Notes under the pieces: generated by a model
Database searches by the model: none
What the model saw: only the letters and a program-made list of their open reading frames with translations
What the model was told of the DNA's origin: nothing
Part shown: piece after piece, positions 1-10,824 of the stretch
Layout of the letters: each line of letters opens with the position of its first letter
Numbering within the stretch: the stretch's first letter is position 1
Position numbers and translations under genes: made by a program
Source: Kaistia defluvii
Lineage (GTDB): Bacteria > Pseudomonadota > Alphaproteobacteria > Rhizobiales > Kaistiaceae
Assembly: GCF_026343955.1 (NCBI RefSeq)
Contig: NZ_JAPKNI010000005.1
Coordinates: 372,001 to 436,000 of the forward strand
Reading direction: 5' to 3'
DNA: 64,000 nucleotides

Positions 1-839
1 GGTCGAGCACCCATCTCCTCCAGAAAATCGTTGCAGAGAACCAGCGGATTGGGGCGGCGAAGCACGTCGTCGGCGTGCGCCGGATGGTCGCGCAGAATGC
101 AGCGCACATGTCCGCCAGCGGCTTCGTCGATGCCCGCTAGCGCCAGCGCCTGCGCGGCCGCGTCGCCGAACCCCAGAAACACAAGCGGCTTTTCGCGCGC
201 GGCGAGGACCCGCAGGGTTTCGACGATCAAGGGCCGCCAGAGAACCAGGTGACCCTGCGATTGATGCACGTCGATATCGACCTTGAAGCGCGTCAGCGTC
301 AGCGAAGCATTGAGCAGCAAGGCGCCTTCACAAACCCAGCGATCGGCAATATCGGACGGCGCTTCGAGCGGGACCGCCCCGCTCTCTATGGCCGCCAGCG
401 TCTTCGGCCAGTCGCCGAAATCGCGCGCATAGGACGGATCCCCCGTGCGCGCGGCGACGATCAACTGCGTATAGGCGCGAATGCTCTTGGAGAACATCTT
501 GTCGAGTTCACTCCAGCCCGCGAGGTTTCCCGCCTCGAAGGCCCGCCCGGTCGCAAAGCCCGGCTCCGGATAGGGATCCTGGCCGAGCACGACGCACGTC
601 ACGTCGTCCGGAGAAATCCCGTCGAACGCGCGCAGGCAATGTGTGCCGACCGGCATTCCCGGGAAGTGCTTTCCACGGCGGACAGGAAAGATCGGCTCCC
701 AGACTTCGAGCTCCAGCTCGGGCGTCATCCCCTCGAAATCGAGCGCGACATGTCCGAGCAGAGCACGCCATGGCGAATCCAGATCGGCGCGCCAATCCGC
801 CAGAAACTCCTGCATCGCAGCCCGTAGCGGCATTGCCAT
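1..839 (-). CDS. Uracil-DNA glycosylase-like protein (3' end outside window)
   Basis: At least 279 codons are open to the window edge. The start is the ATG at 839, preceded by GGAGGG about 5 nt upstream. Residues near 90 read LGQDPYPEPG, matching the water-activating GQDPY loop of family-1 uracil-DNA glycosylases, and a later LLLNASLT fits the uracil-binding strand. The family's usual His after GQDPY is Pro here, and the HPSPLS leucine-loop region is replaced by DHPAHADDVL. It is therefore a divergent UDG-superfamily member, and uracil excision is inferred rather than certain. It is divergent from the RutR-like regulator and shares an intergenic palindrome with it. Confidence 0.75.
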   Translation of the reverse strand, partial: MAMPLRAAMQEFLADWRADLDSPWRALLGHVALDFEGMTPELELEVWEPIFPVRRGKHFPGMPVGTHCLRAFDGISPDDVTCVVLGQDPYPEPGFATGRAFEAGNLAGWSELDKMFSKSIRAYTQLIVAARTGDPSYARDFGDWPKTLAAIESGAVPLEAPSDIADRWVCEGALLLNASLTLTRFKVDIDVHQSQGHLVLWRPLIVETLRVLAAREKPLVFLGFGDAAAQALALAGIDEAAGGHVRCILRDHPAHADDVLRRPNPLVLCNDFLEEMGAR

Positions 840-910
840 TCGCACCCTCCCCAAGGCGGCGGTCGACAGGTCGCTTTCAGGAACCTGACCGTTTTGTCAG
901 CTTTTTATGA

Positions 911-940
911 AAAGAAGTTGACCATATTGTCAACTTCTTT
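911..940. promoter_or_regulatory. RutR-like operator palindrome
   Basis: A perfect inverted repeat with 12-bp arms and a 6-nt centre. Its core at 918-933, TTGACCATATTGTCAA, matches the known RutR site TTGACCANNTGGTCAA at all but one fixed position. It lies between the divergent UDG-like gene (start 839) and the RutR-like gene (start 1061), so it could control either or both. The T-rich right arm might also act as a weak terminator, but its AT-rich stem makes an operator more likely. Confidence 0.7.
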
Positions 941-1060
941 TTTATTGGTGCTTCGATTCCCAAGGTCCCCTACGGTTGAAGGGTTGGACCGGGGATGGTT
1001 ATGCGCGAAGTTCCGGGCGATCGATCCGGGAAAAGATGTTTAGAGACAACGGGATACCCA

Positions 1061-1732
1061 ATGGCTGAGCCCAGCAGATCGGTTGAAATGGAGCCTGCGA
1101 TCCCGGAGGTTTCCGACGAGCCGATCCGAGCGCGGAACGTGCTGAAGATCCTCACGGCCGCGGTGGAGATTTTCTCCCGCAAGGGCCTCGATGGCGCGCG
1201 GATCGTGGAAATCGCCAAGGCTTCAGGCCTGCCAAAGGGCAATGTCTATTATTATTTCTCGTCCAAGGAAGAGATCTACAATGCCGCGATCGACCAGCTG
1301 ATCCATAGCTGGGACGATGCATTCCGGCACATCTCGGCGGATCGTGATCCTGCCGAGGCGATCGAAGCCTATGTTCGCGCAAAGCTCGATCACGCCTGGG
1401 CCAACGCGGCCGAGACCCGGCTCTTTGCCAATGAGATCCTGCAAGGCGCGGAGCATCTGTCCCTGGACGCACGCGAACACATGCGGCGGGTCACGGCGGA
1501 AAAGGCGGGCGTGATCGATGCCTGGGCCGCCGCGGGCAAGATCGTGCCGGTCGATGCGCGGCATCTGTTCATCCTGCTCTGGTCGGCGACCCAGTTCTAT
1601 GTCGAGTTCGAGGCTCTGGCCTGCGATGCGCTGGATGTCAGTGAGCTCTCGGAAGCCGACCGCGCGAAAGCCGCCAAGACGATCACCGAGACCATCCTGC
1701 GCGGCCTCCTGGCGAACCACCCCACCGCCTAG
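1061..1732 (+). CDS. TetR-family regulator, RutR-like
   Basis: 223 residues. The N-terminal TetR helix-turn-helix (about residues 30-75) includes AAVEIFSRKGLDGARIVEIA and a recognition region ending KGNVYYYFSSKEEIY. The C-terminal half has the RutR/YcdC-type ligand domain layout (RLFANEILQG, then LLWSATQFYVEF). RutR senses uracil/thymine and controls pyrimidine use in Escherichia coli. No rut genes lie nearby. The start at 1061 follows GGGA at good spacing; an upstream ATG at 995 would add 22 residues. A RutR-type palindrome lies 120 bp upstream, which suggests autoregulation. Ligand identity is inferred. Confidence 0.8.
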   Translation: MAEPSRSVEMEPAIPEVSDEPIRARNVLKILTAAVEIFSRKGLDGARIVEIAKASGLPKGNVYYYFSSKEEIYNAAIDQLIHSWDDAFRHISADRDPAEAIEAYVRAKLDHAWANAAETRLFANEILQGAEHLSLDAREHMRRVTAEKAGVIDAWAAAGKIVPVDARHLFILLWSATQFYVEFEALACDALDVSELSEADRAKAAKTITETILRGLLANHPTA

Positions 1733-1939
1733 GGGCCAACGCCGCCCCGATGGCTTCGCGTGGGACTCGATTGCGACGTCGTGGAAATGGTTCTGGCGGA
1801 TCGAGCCGGCTACGAGACCGCCGATTGGTCACCATGCGCCGATGGCTCGAGACGAATCCCGACGATGATCCGGCACCAGACGTTCCTGCCAGGCTGTCCT
1901 CGGAACCGGACGAGATGGCCAGGGACGAGTCTCGACAGC

Positions 1940-2737
1940 TCAAGCCGCCTTCCTACCGATAAACAGACCGCTTTCCTTGCCCACCTCAAGAACCCCATTT
2001 CCGGCCTGAAATGCCTCAGTGATCGCATCCCGGAATGCGTCAAGCTGCGCGTCATCAGCAGCATCGCCGGGAGGATAGGACGTCAGGGCCAGGAATACGT
2101 CTTCCGGATCGGTTACGCGCAGACAGGCCGGATGCTGGTTCATGGTCACGTTGCCGAACTGAGCCTGCATGATCCCTTCGGCCGCGTCATATCCGAACGC
2201 AGCGCCCGCCGGATCGACCGGCGGACTGCCGAACACGGTTGTCAGCGCATACATCTCGCGCATGTTGCCGGCGCCGTTCGTCGTCACCGCCAGGAAACCG
2301 CCGGGCTTCAGAATCCGGTGCATTTCCGCGACCGCCTTCGACGGGACCGGCAGGTGATAAAGCATGTGCAGGGCGATCACGGCATCGAAGCTGCCGTCTT
2401 CGAAGGGCAACGCGGCCGCGTCGGCCTGCTGGCCTGTGACCGATGCAAATGGCAGGGGCCGGCAACGCTCAACGGCTTCGCGAACCATGCCCGACGAAAG
2501 GTCGGAAAGCGTGAGGCGCAGGTTTGGCGGCAGGTCGTTTGCGGCTGCCTCCCAGAACCAGCCGGGACCACACCCGACATCCAGGATGCTGACGCCGGGC
2601 TTGAGAGGAAGCTGCCTCGCTGTCCAAGGAAACCAGCCGGTTTCGGCGATCGTATACTCGCGGTTCAGCCGGGCGCGAGCCGCAAGCTTGCGGCTATCGC
2701 CATACTGCTCGGCATTGCCGGATGTTATAGAGCTCAC
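1940..2737 (-). CDS. Class I SAM-dependent methyltransferase
   Basis: 265 residues from a GTG start at 2737, chosen because GGGAGGAA lies 5 nt upstream; longer versions from 2812 lack such a site. Motif I ILDVGCGPGWF (about residues 51-61) binds S-adenosylmethionine. ALPFEDGSFDAVIALHMLYHL is the methyltransf_11 motif and ILKPGGFLAVTTNG is post-motif III. The substrate cannot be deduced. It is divergent from the flavoprotein gene starting at 2867. Confidence 0.8.
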   Translation of the reverse strand: MSSITSGNAEQYGDSRKLAARARLNREYTIAETGWFPWTARQLPLKPGVSILDVGCGPGWFWEAAANDLPPNLRLTLSDLSSGMVREAVERCRPLPFASVTGQQADAAALPFEDGSFDAVIALHMLYHLPVPSKAVAEMHRILKPGGFLAVTTNGAGNMREMYALTTVFGSPPVDPAGAAFGYDAAEGIMQAQFGNVTMNQHPACLRVTDPEDVFLALTSYPPGDAADDAQLDAFRDAITEAFQAGNGVLEVGKESGLFIGRKAA

Positions 2738-2866
2738 GCGTTTCCTCCCTCTCGGTCTTGAAGGTCGAGAGCGAGTATGATCGAGATTGAAGCAATCGGT
2801 AGGAATACTCAAACGTCGCCCGTGCCATTCGGCATCGAGCCGTCACGCCTTGCCAGGGATCCTCAC

Positions 2867-3457
2867 ATGGACAAAGCGAGGACCATCATTGGAATAGACT
2901 GCAGCCCACGCGCGTCCAGTAACTCAGGGCGGATGCTCGGCGAGGTTCTTCGCTCGCTCGGGAGAGATTGGCGGATGAAGGTCGTGGACCGGGTGCGTCT
3001 GGCCGACGAGCGTATCGACTGTCTCGGGTGCGAGCAGTGCTATCAAACGTTTGGATACCACGGCGACGGGATCGATCGTGTTCTGTCACTCATGAAAGAG
3101 TCGGACGTGATTCTGATGGCTACTCCCACCTGCTTCGGAATGCCGCCGGCCCTGGGCGTCGCCCTGCTCGACAGATCGGATCCGCTGTGGCGGGACGGAC
3201 AACAGCTCAAAGGAAAACTCGGAGCGGTCATCGTCAACGGCGCCACCGATCCCGCGGGCGATCCGAGTGTGCGCCAATGCGCGGACAACATGATCCGGTT
3301 TTTCGCACAGCACGAGATGCCCTGCGTCCAGCCGGCGCATCTGGGGGGCACGCTCGCATATCCCGAGCAACGGTTTCCGGACCCGCTCTCCGCCGGGACG
3401 ACAGGCGTTCTCGAGCAATTGGCTGACGAGATCCGGCAGTGGGCCGGGGACGGGTGA
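2867..3457 (+). CDS. Flavodoxin/NADPH-dependent FMN reductase-family protein
   Basis: 196 residues. The N-terminus IIGIDCSPRASSNSGRM has the SPR-x-SNS phosphate loop of the iron-sulfur-flavoprotein/FMN reductase family, followed by a C-x-x-C pair (CLGCEQCY) and MATPTCFGMPPALG, which usually contacts the flavin. It is expected to bind FMN and act in cytoplasmic electron transfer; the partner is unknown. The start at 2867 is preferred because the family begins just before the first beta strand and AGGGA lies about 9 nt upstream; an upstream ATG at 2777 would add 30 unmatched residues. Confidence 0.7.
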   Translation: MDKARTIIGIDCSPRASSNSGRMLGEVLRSLGRDWRMKVVDRVRLADERIDCLGCEQCYQTFGYHGDGIDRVLSLMKESDVILMATPTCFGMPPALGVALLDRSDPLWRDGQQLKGKLGAVIVNGATDPAGDPSVRQCADNMIRFFAQHEMPCVQPAHLGGTLAYPEQRFPDPLSAGTTGVLEQLADEIRQWAGDG

Positions 3458-3868
3458 TGCCGTCACATCTCTCGCCCAAGGCCGTGGCCTTGGAACAGCG
3501 CCTACTGCGGGCTTGTACAATTTGCCCTTTGATTTCGGGACCTTGATGGCCGCATCGGTTGGCATCGGGCCCTTCGAAAACGTTCAGCAACGCAAGCGAG
3601 CCCCAAAGATACCGTGAGGCCAAGTTTGACCGCGCGGACAGAGAATTCCCTTCAGTCTCAATGGAATAAGGTCAAAAAAAATACCGTCATAAGCTCTCCA
3701 GGCCAAGACGGCATACAATTCCGCTACGTCACAAGACGCCCCATACCGTCAGCTCCGCCGCCGATCGCGAAGTTTGCCCGGCGATTGGCGGCGAAAGAGA
3801 AGTCTCTTTATTTTCAGTATGTTATAAGGGTATGCGGCGGCAATCGCTGGCATTTGGGTAGGCGCGAA
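3458..3868. other. Gene-free, AT-richer spacer downstream of guaA
   Basis: No credible coding frame was seen on either strand. Base composition is clearly more AT-rich than the flanks from about 3620 to 3840. A short inverted repeat, CCAAGGCC-GT-GGCCTTGG at 3476-3493, follows the flavoprotein gene and could be a weak terminator, but no T-run follows it. The spacer abuts the 3' end of guaA. Confidence 0.5.
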
Positions 3869-5431
3869 TCATTCCCACTCGATCGTCCCGGGCGGCTTGC
3901 TCGTCACGTCGTAGACGACGCGGTTGATGCCCTTGACCTCGTTGATGATGCGGGTCGCGGCGCGGCCGAGGAAGTTCATGTCGTAGGGAAAGAAATCCGC
4001 CGTCATGCCGTCGACCGACGTCACGGCGCGCAGCGCCAGAACCGAGTCATAGGTGCGGCCGTCGCCCATCACGCCGACCGTCTGCACCGGCAACAGCACG
4101 GCGAAGGCCTGCCAGATGGTGTCGTAGAGGCCGGCCTTGCGGATCTCGTCGAGATAGATCGCGTCGGCCTTGCGGAGGATGTCGAGCTTCTCGCGCGTCA
4201 CGCCGCCCGGCAGGCGGATGGCGAGGCCGGGGCCCGGGAACGGATGGCGGCCGACGAAGCTGTCGGGAAGGCCGAGTTCGCGGCCGAGCGCCCGCACCTC
4301 GTCCTTGAACAGCTCGCGCAGCGGCTCGACCAGCTTCATGTTCATGCGGGCCGGCAGGCCGCCGACATTGTGGTGCGACTTGATCGTCACCGACGGGCCG
4401 CCCGAGAACGAGACGCTCTCGATCACGTCCGGATAGAGCGTGCCCTGGGCCAGGAATTCCGGGGCGCCCTTGCCGTCGCTGGCGATCTTCTTCGCTTCGG
4501 CGTCGAACACGTCGATGAACAGGCCGCCGATGATCTTGCGCTTGGTCTCGGGATCCGAGACGCCCTCGAGCTTGCCGATGAACAGATCCGCGGCGTCGAC
4601 GCTGACCAGCGGAATGTTGAAGTGCTCGCGGAACAGCGAGACGACCTGGTCGCCCTCATGCTGGCGCATCAGGCCGTGGTCGACGAAGACGCAGGTCAGC
4701 TGGTCGCCAATCGCCTCGTGGATCAGCACCGCCGCGACCGCGGAATCGACGCCGCCCGAAAGCGCGCAAAGCACCCTGCCCTTGCCGACCTGCTTGCGGA
4801 TCTTCTCGATCATCTGCTCGCGATAGGCCGACATGGTCCAGTCGGACTTCAGGCCGACGATGTTATGGGCGAAGTTCGAGAGCAGCTTCGCGCCGTCCGG
4901 CGTGTGGACGACTTCCGGATGGAACTGCACGCCATAGAAGCGGCGGGTCTCGTCGGCGATGGCGGCGAAGGGTGCGCCATGGGAGACGGCGATGACCTGG
5001 AAGCCCTCGGGGAGCGCCATGACCTTGTCGCCGTGGCTCATCCAGACCTGATGGCGGCTGCCCTTCTCCCAGACGCCCTCGAACAGCGGCGACGCTTCCT
5101 GGATCTCGACGAAGGCGCGGCCGAATTCGCGATGATCGCTGGTTTCCACGCGGCCGCCGAGCTGGGCCATCATCGTCTGCTCGCCATAGCAGATGCCCAG
5201 GACCGGGACGCCCGCCGCGAATACGGCGTCCGGCGCGCGCGGCGAGCCGATGTCGCCGGTGCTGGCCGGGCTTCCGGAGAGGATCACGCCCTTCGGCTGC
5301 ATCCTGCCGAAAGCGGCGTCCGCATTCTGGAACGGGTGGATCTCGCAATAGACGCCGGCTTCGCGAAGGCGACGCGCGATGAGCTGCGTTACCTGCGATC
5401 CAAAATCGATGATGAGAATGCTGTCGGTCAT
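3869..5431 (-). CDS. guaA: GMP synthase (glutamine-hydrolysing)
   Basis: 520 residues, full length for the family. It converts XMP to GMP using ATP and glutamine in the cytoplasm. The N-terminal class I glutamine amidotransferase has nucleophile Cys81 in GICYGEQ and the His171/Glu173 pair in FHPEV. The C-terminal PP-loop ATP pyrophosphatase has LSGGVDS at about 224-230, and the dimerisation domain ends in the typical GTIEWE. It lies on the same strand as guaB 2.6 kb away, the preceding enzyme in the pathway. Confidence 0.98.
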   Translation of the reverse strand: MTDSILIIDFGSQVTQLIARRLREAGVYCEIHPFQNADAAFGRMQPKGVILSGSPASTGDIGSPRAPDAVFAAGVPVLGICYGEQTMMAQLGGRVETSDHREFGRAFVEIQEASPLFEGVWEKGSRHQVWMSHGDKVMALPEGFQVIAVSHGAPFAAIADETRRFYGVQFHPEVVHTPDGAKLLSNFAHNIVGLKSDWTMSAYREQMIEKIRKQVGKGRVLCALSGGVDSAVAAVLIHEAIGDQLTCVFVDHGLMRQHEGDQVVSLFREHFNIPLVSVDAADLFIGKLEGVSDPETKRKIIGGLFIDVFDAEAKKIASDGKGAPEFLAQGTLYPDVIESVSFSGGPSVTIKSHHNVGGLPARMNMKLVEPLRELFKDEVRALGRELGLPDSFVGRHPFPGPGLAIRLPGGVTREKLDILRKADAIYLDEIRKAGLYDTIWQAFAVLLPVQTVGVMGDGRTYDSVLALRAVTSVDGMTADFFPYDMNFLGRAATRIINEVKGINRVVYDVTSKPPGTIEWE

Positions 5432-5554
5432 GGAGCGGCCCGGCGTCTGAGGGGAATGGCCCCTCGGTTAAGCGATCGCGCCGCAAACTGCAATCGCGGA
5501 GCTGCCGATCTCCGCATGCATAGGTCGGAAAACAGGCCGATCGCGCTTCCAGAC

Positions 5555-5585
5555 AAGAAAACGGCCCGCTCTTTCGAGCGGGCCG
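5555..5585 (-). terminator. Rho-independent terminator
   Basis: On the minus strand, an 8-9 bp GC stem (GGCCCGCT, 6-nt loop, AGCGGGCC at 5563-5584) is followed by TTTTCTT. It sits just downstream of the Pro/Ala-rich protein gene and separates it from guaA. Confidence 0.8.
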
Positions 5586-5595
5586 GGTATCGCGA

Positions 5596-6063
5596 TCAGG
5601 GCGCTGCGGTCGCAGGCGTATCGGATGCGGGAGCGGCCGGATCCGGCATTTCGGGAGCCGGCGTCTCGGCGGCCGGGGCCGGCGCCTCGGCGGCAGGCGC
5701 CGGGGCTGCTTCGGGAGCGGCGGGAGCCGGGGTCGCTGCCGGGGCCTCGACGGCAGGCGCCGGGGTTGCTTCGGGAGCGGCCGGGGCCGGGGCCGGCGTC
5801 TCGACGACCGGGGCCGCCGGAACTTCGACGACGGGCTCGGGAGCCGGCGCCCAGAAGGCGAACTCGGCGCAGCCTTCCGGCGCCTTGGCGTCGGCGAAGC
5901 GTTCCTTCAGCTTCTTGCAGGAGAATTCGCGCACTGCTGTCGGCAGCACCTTGTTGATCTGTACGCCGAACTGGTCGTTCGGGTTTGACGCCGCGAACAC
6001 GTAGTAGGCCCAGTATCCCGCGAACAGGACAAGGATGATGGCGATAAGCCTGAGCAGGCGCAT
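5596..6063 (-). CDS. Small membrane-anchored Pro/Ala-rich protein, unknown function
   Basis: 155 residues. The ATG at 6063 has GGAGG upstream at ideal spacing. Residues 1-25 (MRLLRLIAIILVLFAGYWAY) form one transmembrane anchor or uncleaved signal. A short soluble part with two Cys (SCKKL, EGCAEFAFW) follows, and the last ~85 residues are a low-complexity Ala/Pro/Glu tail of imperfect APAAPE-type units, probably extended in the periplasm. No family is recognised. It may be a spacer or wall-spanning linker; that is inference. Confidence 0.65.
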   Translation of the reverse strand: MRLLRLIAIILVLFAGYWAYYVFAASNPNDQFGVQINKVLPTAVREFSCKKLKERFADAKAPEGCAEFAFWAPAPEPVVEVPAAPVVETPAPAPAAPEATPAPAVEAPAATPAPAAPEAAPAPAAEAPAPAAETPAPEMPDPAAPASDTPATAAP

Positions 6064-6174
6064 AAGTCTACCTCCGTAATCGGGAGAACCCCGGGGAGGT
6101 CCTTCTATCGGCGCAACCGCATGCTGTCGAGACGAACACCCGGCAACATCCGGAAGGCGCACAGATGATTGCGA

Positions 6175-7488
6175 TCAGGCGCTGCGTGTCAGTACCGAAA
6201 CAAAGAAACCATCCGTGCCACTGGTGAGCGGAGTCATCAGAAGACCGTTCGACAGCAGGCGCACGGCGGGTCCCAGGATGTTCATCGATTCCTGCTCATA
6301 GGCCTCGACCACGGCCTGCGGCGGCACGACCGCGAAGCCGGGATGGGCGGCGAGGAAGGCGTCGATCTGGTCGGTGTTCTCTTCCTCCAGCACCGAACAG
6401 GTGATGTAGGCGAGACGCCCACCCGGCTTGACGTAGCGGGCGGCGGTCTCCAGCACCAGCGCCTGATCCTTGTTGCGCTCGGCGAGGCTCCCCGGACGGA
6501 TGCGCCACTTGGCGTCGGGATTGCGACGCCAGGTGCCGGTGCCCGTGCAGGGCGCATCGACGAGGACGAGGTCCATGCGGTGCTCGAGATCGTCCAGCAC
6601 GTCGCTGTTCGGCCGCGGCGTGCGGACCTGGACGTTGCGCACGCCCGCCCGCGTCAGCCGATCATGGATCGGCGCAAGTCGACGGCGGTCGGAATCATGC
6701 GCGAAAATCTGGCCGTGGTTCTGCATGGCCGCCGCCAGGGCGAGCGTCTTGCCACCACCGCCGGCGCACAGATCCAGCACCTGCATGCCCGGACGCGCGC
6801 CGGCGAACTCGGCGGCGAGCTGGCTGCCCAGATCCTGGATCTCGACCTGCCCCTTCAGGAACGGCTCGGTCGAGGCGATATGCGGCTCGGCCGACCCGGG
6901 CTCCAGCGGCAGCCGCAGGCAGAGCGCGGAGAGCGCGGGGCGCTCGGGAGTCCGGCCGATCGCGGCGGCGAGCTCGGAAGCGGCGTGATCGGCCTCGGCC
7001 TTCAGCGTGTTGACGCGAAGATCGAGGGGGGCCGGCGTCGCCAGCGCCTGCAGCTCGGCCACGACATTGTCGCCGAAGATGCGCGCGAAATTCGGCGCGA
7101 TCCATTCCGGGTAGTCGCCACGGATATAGTCCGGCGCACCGGCGAGCGCGTCGCGGGAGAGCACCGCGCGCTCGTCATCGGTCAGCGGCGCCGGCGCGAA
7201 ACGGTCGCCCGAGAACAGCGTTTCGATCGCCGCGATGTCGAGCCCGCGATGCCTGCGGAACAGGCCGAGCATCACGGAGCGCCCATCGTCGCCGCCGCCC
7301 ACGGCCGCCGACGAACTCCGGTGGCGGAGCGCGTCGAAGACGAGATCGCCGATGGCGCGGCGATCCTTCGAGCCCGCGAAGCGGTGCGCGAGACCCCAAT
7401 CCTTCAGGGCGTCGGGCGCCGGGCGGCGACGGGTTGCGATATCATCGAGAACCTCGATGGCGGCGGAGATGCGTGCGGCTGGGATCAT
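6175..7488 (-). CDS. RsmB-family RNA (cytosine-5) methyltransferase
   Basis: 437 residues. It has a NusB-like N-terminal RNA-binding region followed by a Rossmann methyltransferase: motif I VLDLCAGGGGKT (about 237-248), motif IV DAPCTGTGTW with Cys314, and motif VI ITCSVLEEEN with Cys364. The two Cys are the paired catalytic residues of m5C RNA methyltransferases. The target is probably 16S rRNA, as for RsmB, but the exact base is inferred. It lies between guaB and guaA on the same strand. Confidence 0.9.
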   Translation of the reverse strand: MIPAARISAAIEVLDDIATRRRPAPDALKDWGLAHRFAGSKDRRAIGDLVFDALRHRSSSAAVGGGDDGRSVMLGLFRRHRGLDIAAIETLFSGDRFAPAPLTDDERAVLSRDALAGAPDYIRGDYPEWIAPNFARIFGDNVVAELQALATPAPLDLRVNTLKAEADHAASELAAAIGRTPERPALSALCLRLPLEPGSAEPHIASTEPFLKGQVEIQDLGSQLAAEFAGARPGMQVLDLCAGGGGKTLALAAAMQNHGQIFAHDSDRRRLAPIHDRLTRAGVRNVQVRTPRPNSDVLDDLEHRMDLVLVDAPCTGTGTWRRNPDAKWRIRPGSLAERNKDQALVLETAARYVKPGGRLAYITCSVLEEENTDQIDAFLAAHPGFAVVPPQAVVEAYEQESMNILGPAVRLLSNGLLMTPLTSGTDGFFVSVLTRSA

Positions 7489-7500
7489 GGTCCCGCGCTT

Positions 7501-7908
7501 CTAGAGTATCCGGACGGCAAGGTCGAGCCAGAGGAAGCAGACCAGAAGGAATCCGACCAGAAAGCTGAGATGCCGCAGCACCAGCGGCCCCTTGAGCGAG
7601 GCGATCGTGTGGATCACGCGGCTGGCGACGAACAGCCAGGCCACCACCACTTCGAGGATCGAGGTGCCGTTGATGCCGAACAGGAATCCGACGACCACGA
7701 CGAACAGGATCGGCAGCTCGAACTGGTTGGCGAGATGGCGGCGGGCGGTCGCCGACGCGTCCGGCTCCTTGGCGCCGGGCGCGAATTCGGTCGAGGTCAC
7801 GGCGCCGCTGGCGACGGCATTGCGGCGCGTGATGCCGAGCCAGAGATAGCAGAAGGCGATCAGCGCAAATTGCGCGATCGCCGGCCAGAGGATGACGGTC
7901 TTCAGCAT
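7501..7908 (-). CDS. MAPEG family membrane protein
   Basis: 135 residues with about four hydrophobic helices. It carries the MAPEG hallmarks RRHLANQFELPILFVV (the N-x-x-E-x-P segment) in the middle and SRVIHTIASLKGPLVLRHLSF toward the end. Eukaryotic MAPEG members use glutathione in eicosanoid and detoxification chemistry; most bacterial members are uncharacterised. It lies just downstream of guaB and 12 nt upstream of the rsmB-like gene. Confidence 0.85.
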   Translation of the reverse strand: MLKTVILWPAIAQFALIAFCYLWLGITRRNAVASGAVTSTEFAPGAKEPDASATARRHLANQFELPILFVVVVGFLFGINGTSILEVVVAWLFVASRVIHTIASLKGPLVLRHLSFLVGFLLVCFLWLDLAVRIL

Positions 7909-7959
7909 GGAGCCCCCGATCGGTGGATCGCCGGCGATTGCCGGCCATCAGGCCGCAAA

Positions 7960-7994
7960 CAAACCAAGGGGGCAGAAGGTTCCCCCCTGCCCCC
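7960..7994 (-). terminator. Probable terminator downstream of guaB
   Basis: GGGGGCAG at 7968-7975 pairs with CTGCCCCC at 7987-7994 across an 11-nt loop. On the minus strand it is followed by TTGGTTTGTTTG, a broken T-tract. It lies 35 bp after the guaB stop. Confidence 0.5.
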
Positions 7995-8028
7995 TCATAT
8001 TCCGGCGAGCCACTCGGCCGGAGCCGGA

Positions 8029-9834
<1,806 letters not shown>

Positions 9835-10824
9835 ATGCTGCTCCAACACCTTCACCAGACGACCCGGAAGGTCCTTCGCGTGGCCGGTGAAGCCATCAGG
9901 CGGCCGCGTCCCTTCGCAATACGACTGCTGCGGCGTTCTCCGTATCTGGGACCCATATTGGTTCGATCCTGGCATCGGCGACGCTTCGAGCAGCGGATGC
10001 AACGTCCGCTTCGCCTGCGTCCTCCCATCGATCTCAACGAGTACCTCGTCCATCGCATTCTCTACGACCGCGATCCGCGCCTGAAGATCGTGTGCGACAA
10101 GATCGCGGTTCGAGACATCATCCGGGAGCGGCTTGGCGATGCGTTCGTCGTGCCGCTTCTCGGAGTGTGGAGCGATCCGCGCCACATCCCTTGGCACACG
10201 CTGCCGGATCGATTCGTACTGAAGCCCAATCACAGCTCCGGCCCCGTTGCCCTGATCCGCGAGGCGAGCCAGCTCGACACGCAGGCCCTCACCGCCAAGG
10301 CGACAGAGTGGCTGCGCCATGACTTTTTCGATTCAAGCCTCGAATGGGGGTATCGCGGCCTGCCGCGCCGCATTACGGCTGAACCGCTTCTGCTCGGTCC
10401 CAACGGGGCCGAGGTGATCGAAGCCGTGGCGCTGACGTTCGGAGGAAAGGTCGCGGCGATTCGTGTCTTCCTCGGCGGCAAGGACAATCCCGATCGTTGC
10501 GACAACTGGTTTGATCGAAACAGCGTCCGCTTGCCGTTCTATTCGCTCAAATACAGGCTGGGCGACTATGTGCTGGATCCGGCGATGACCGAGCGCATCA
10601 TCGCCGCCGCTGAAGCGGTTTCGGCGGGCTTCAGCCATCTTCGGGTGGATTTCTACCTCACGGACGAGGGTCTCAGGATCGGAGAACTGACGCCCTATTG
10701 CGGGGCAGGTCTCATCCCCTGGAACCGTCGCGGCTGCGACAGAGTGTTCGGGCAGCTTTGGGCCGACCCGTCCCGTATCGACGAGATCGACGATCTCGGC
10801 GCCCTCATCGAGGCGTCGGACTGA
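9835..10824 (+). CDS. TupA-like ATP-grasp protein, copy 1
   Basis: 329 residues. The start was chosen by alignment to the next paralogue, so that both have about 49 residues before the shared RSWH-RRF segment; the ribosome site is weak. Shared family motifs are KIVCDKIAVRDIIRERLGDAFVVPLLGVW, the phosphate-binding Lys strand LPDRFVLKPNHSSG, and a late metal-binding segment HLRVDFYLTDEGLRIGELTPYCGAG. TupA-like ATP-grasp proteins are predicted ligases in teichuronopeptide or cell-surface polysaccharide assembly. The substrate is unknown and no polysaccharide cluster surrounds it. Confidence 0.8.
   Translation: MLLQHLHQTTRKVLRVAGEAIRRPRPFAIRLLRRSPYLGPILVRSWHRRRFEQRMQRPLRLRPPIDLNEYLVHRILYDRDPRLKIVCDKIAVRDIIRERLGDAFVVPLLGVWSDPRHIPWHTLPDRFVLKPNHSSGPVALIREASQLDTQALTAKATEWLRHDFFDSSLEWGYRGLPRRITAEPLLLGPNGAEVIEAVALTFGGKVAAIRVFLGGKDNPDRCDNWFDRNSVRLPFYSLKYRLGDYVLDPAMTERIIAAAEAVSAGFSHLRVDFYLTDEGLRIGELTPYCGAGLIPWNRRGCDRVFGQLWADPSRIDEIDDLGALIEASD

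Noticed and set aside
911-940. Intrinsic terminator reading of the palindrome
   Set aside because: The stem is AT-rich, and its core matches a RutR operator between divergent starts; neither flanking gene ends here.
3476-3493. Strong terminator after the flavoprotein gene
   Set aside because: The 8-bp repeat has only a 2-nt loop and no T-tract.
3614-6004. Plus-strand open frame of 796 codons
   Set aside because: It runs antisense to guaA with composition typical of a GC-rich shadow frame; guaA on the minus strand has full family support.
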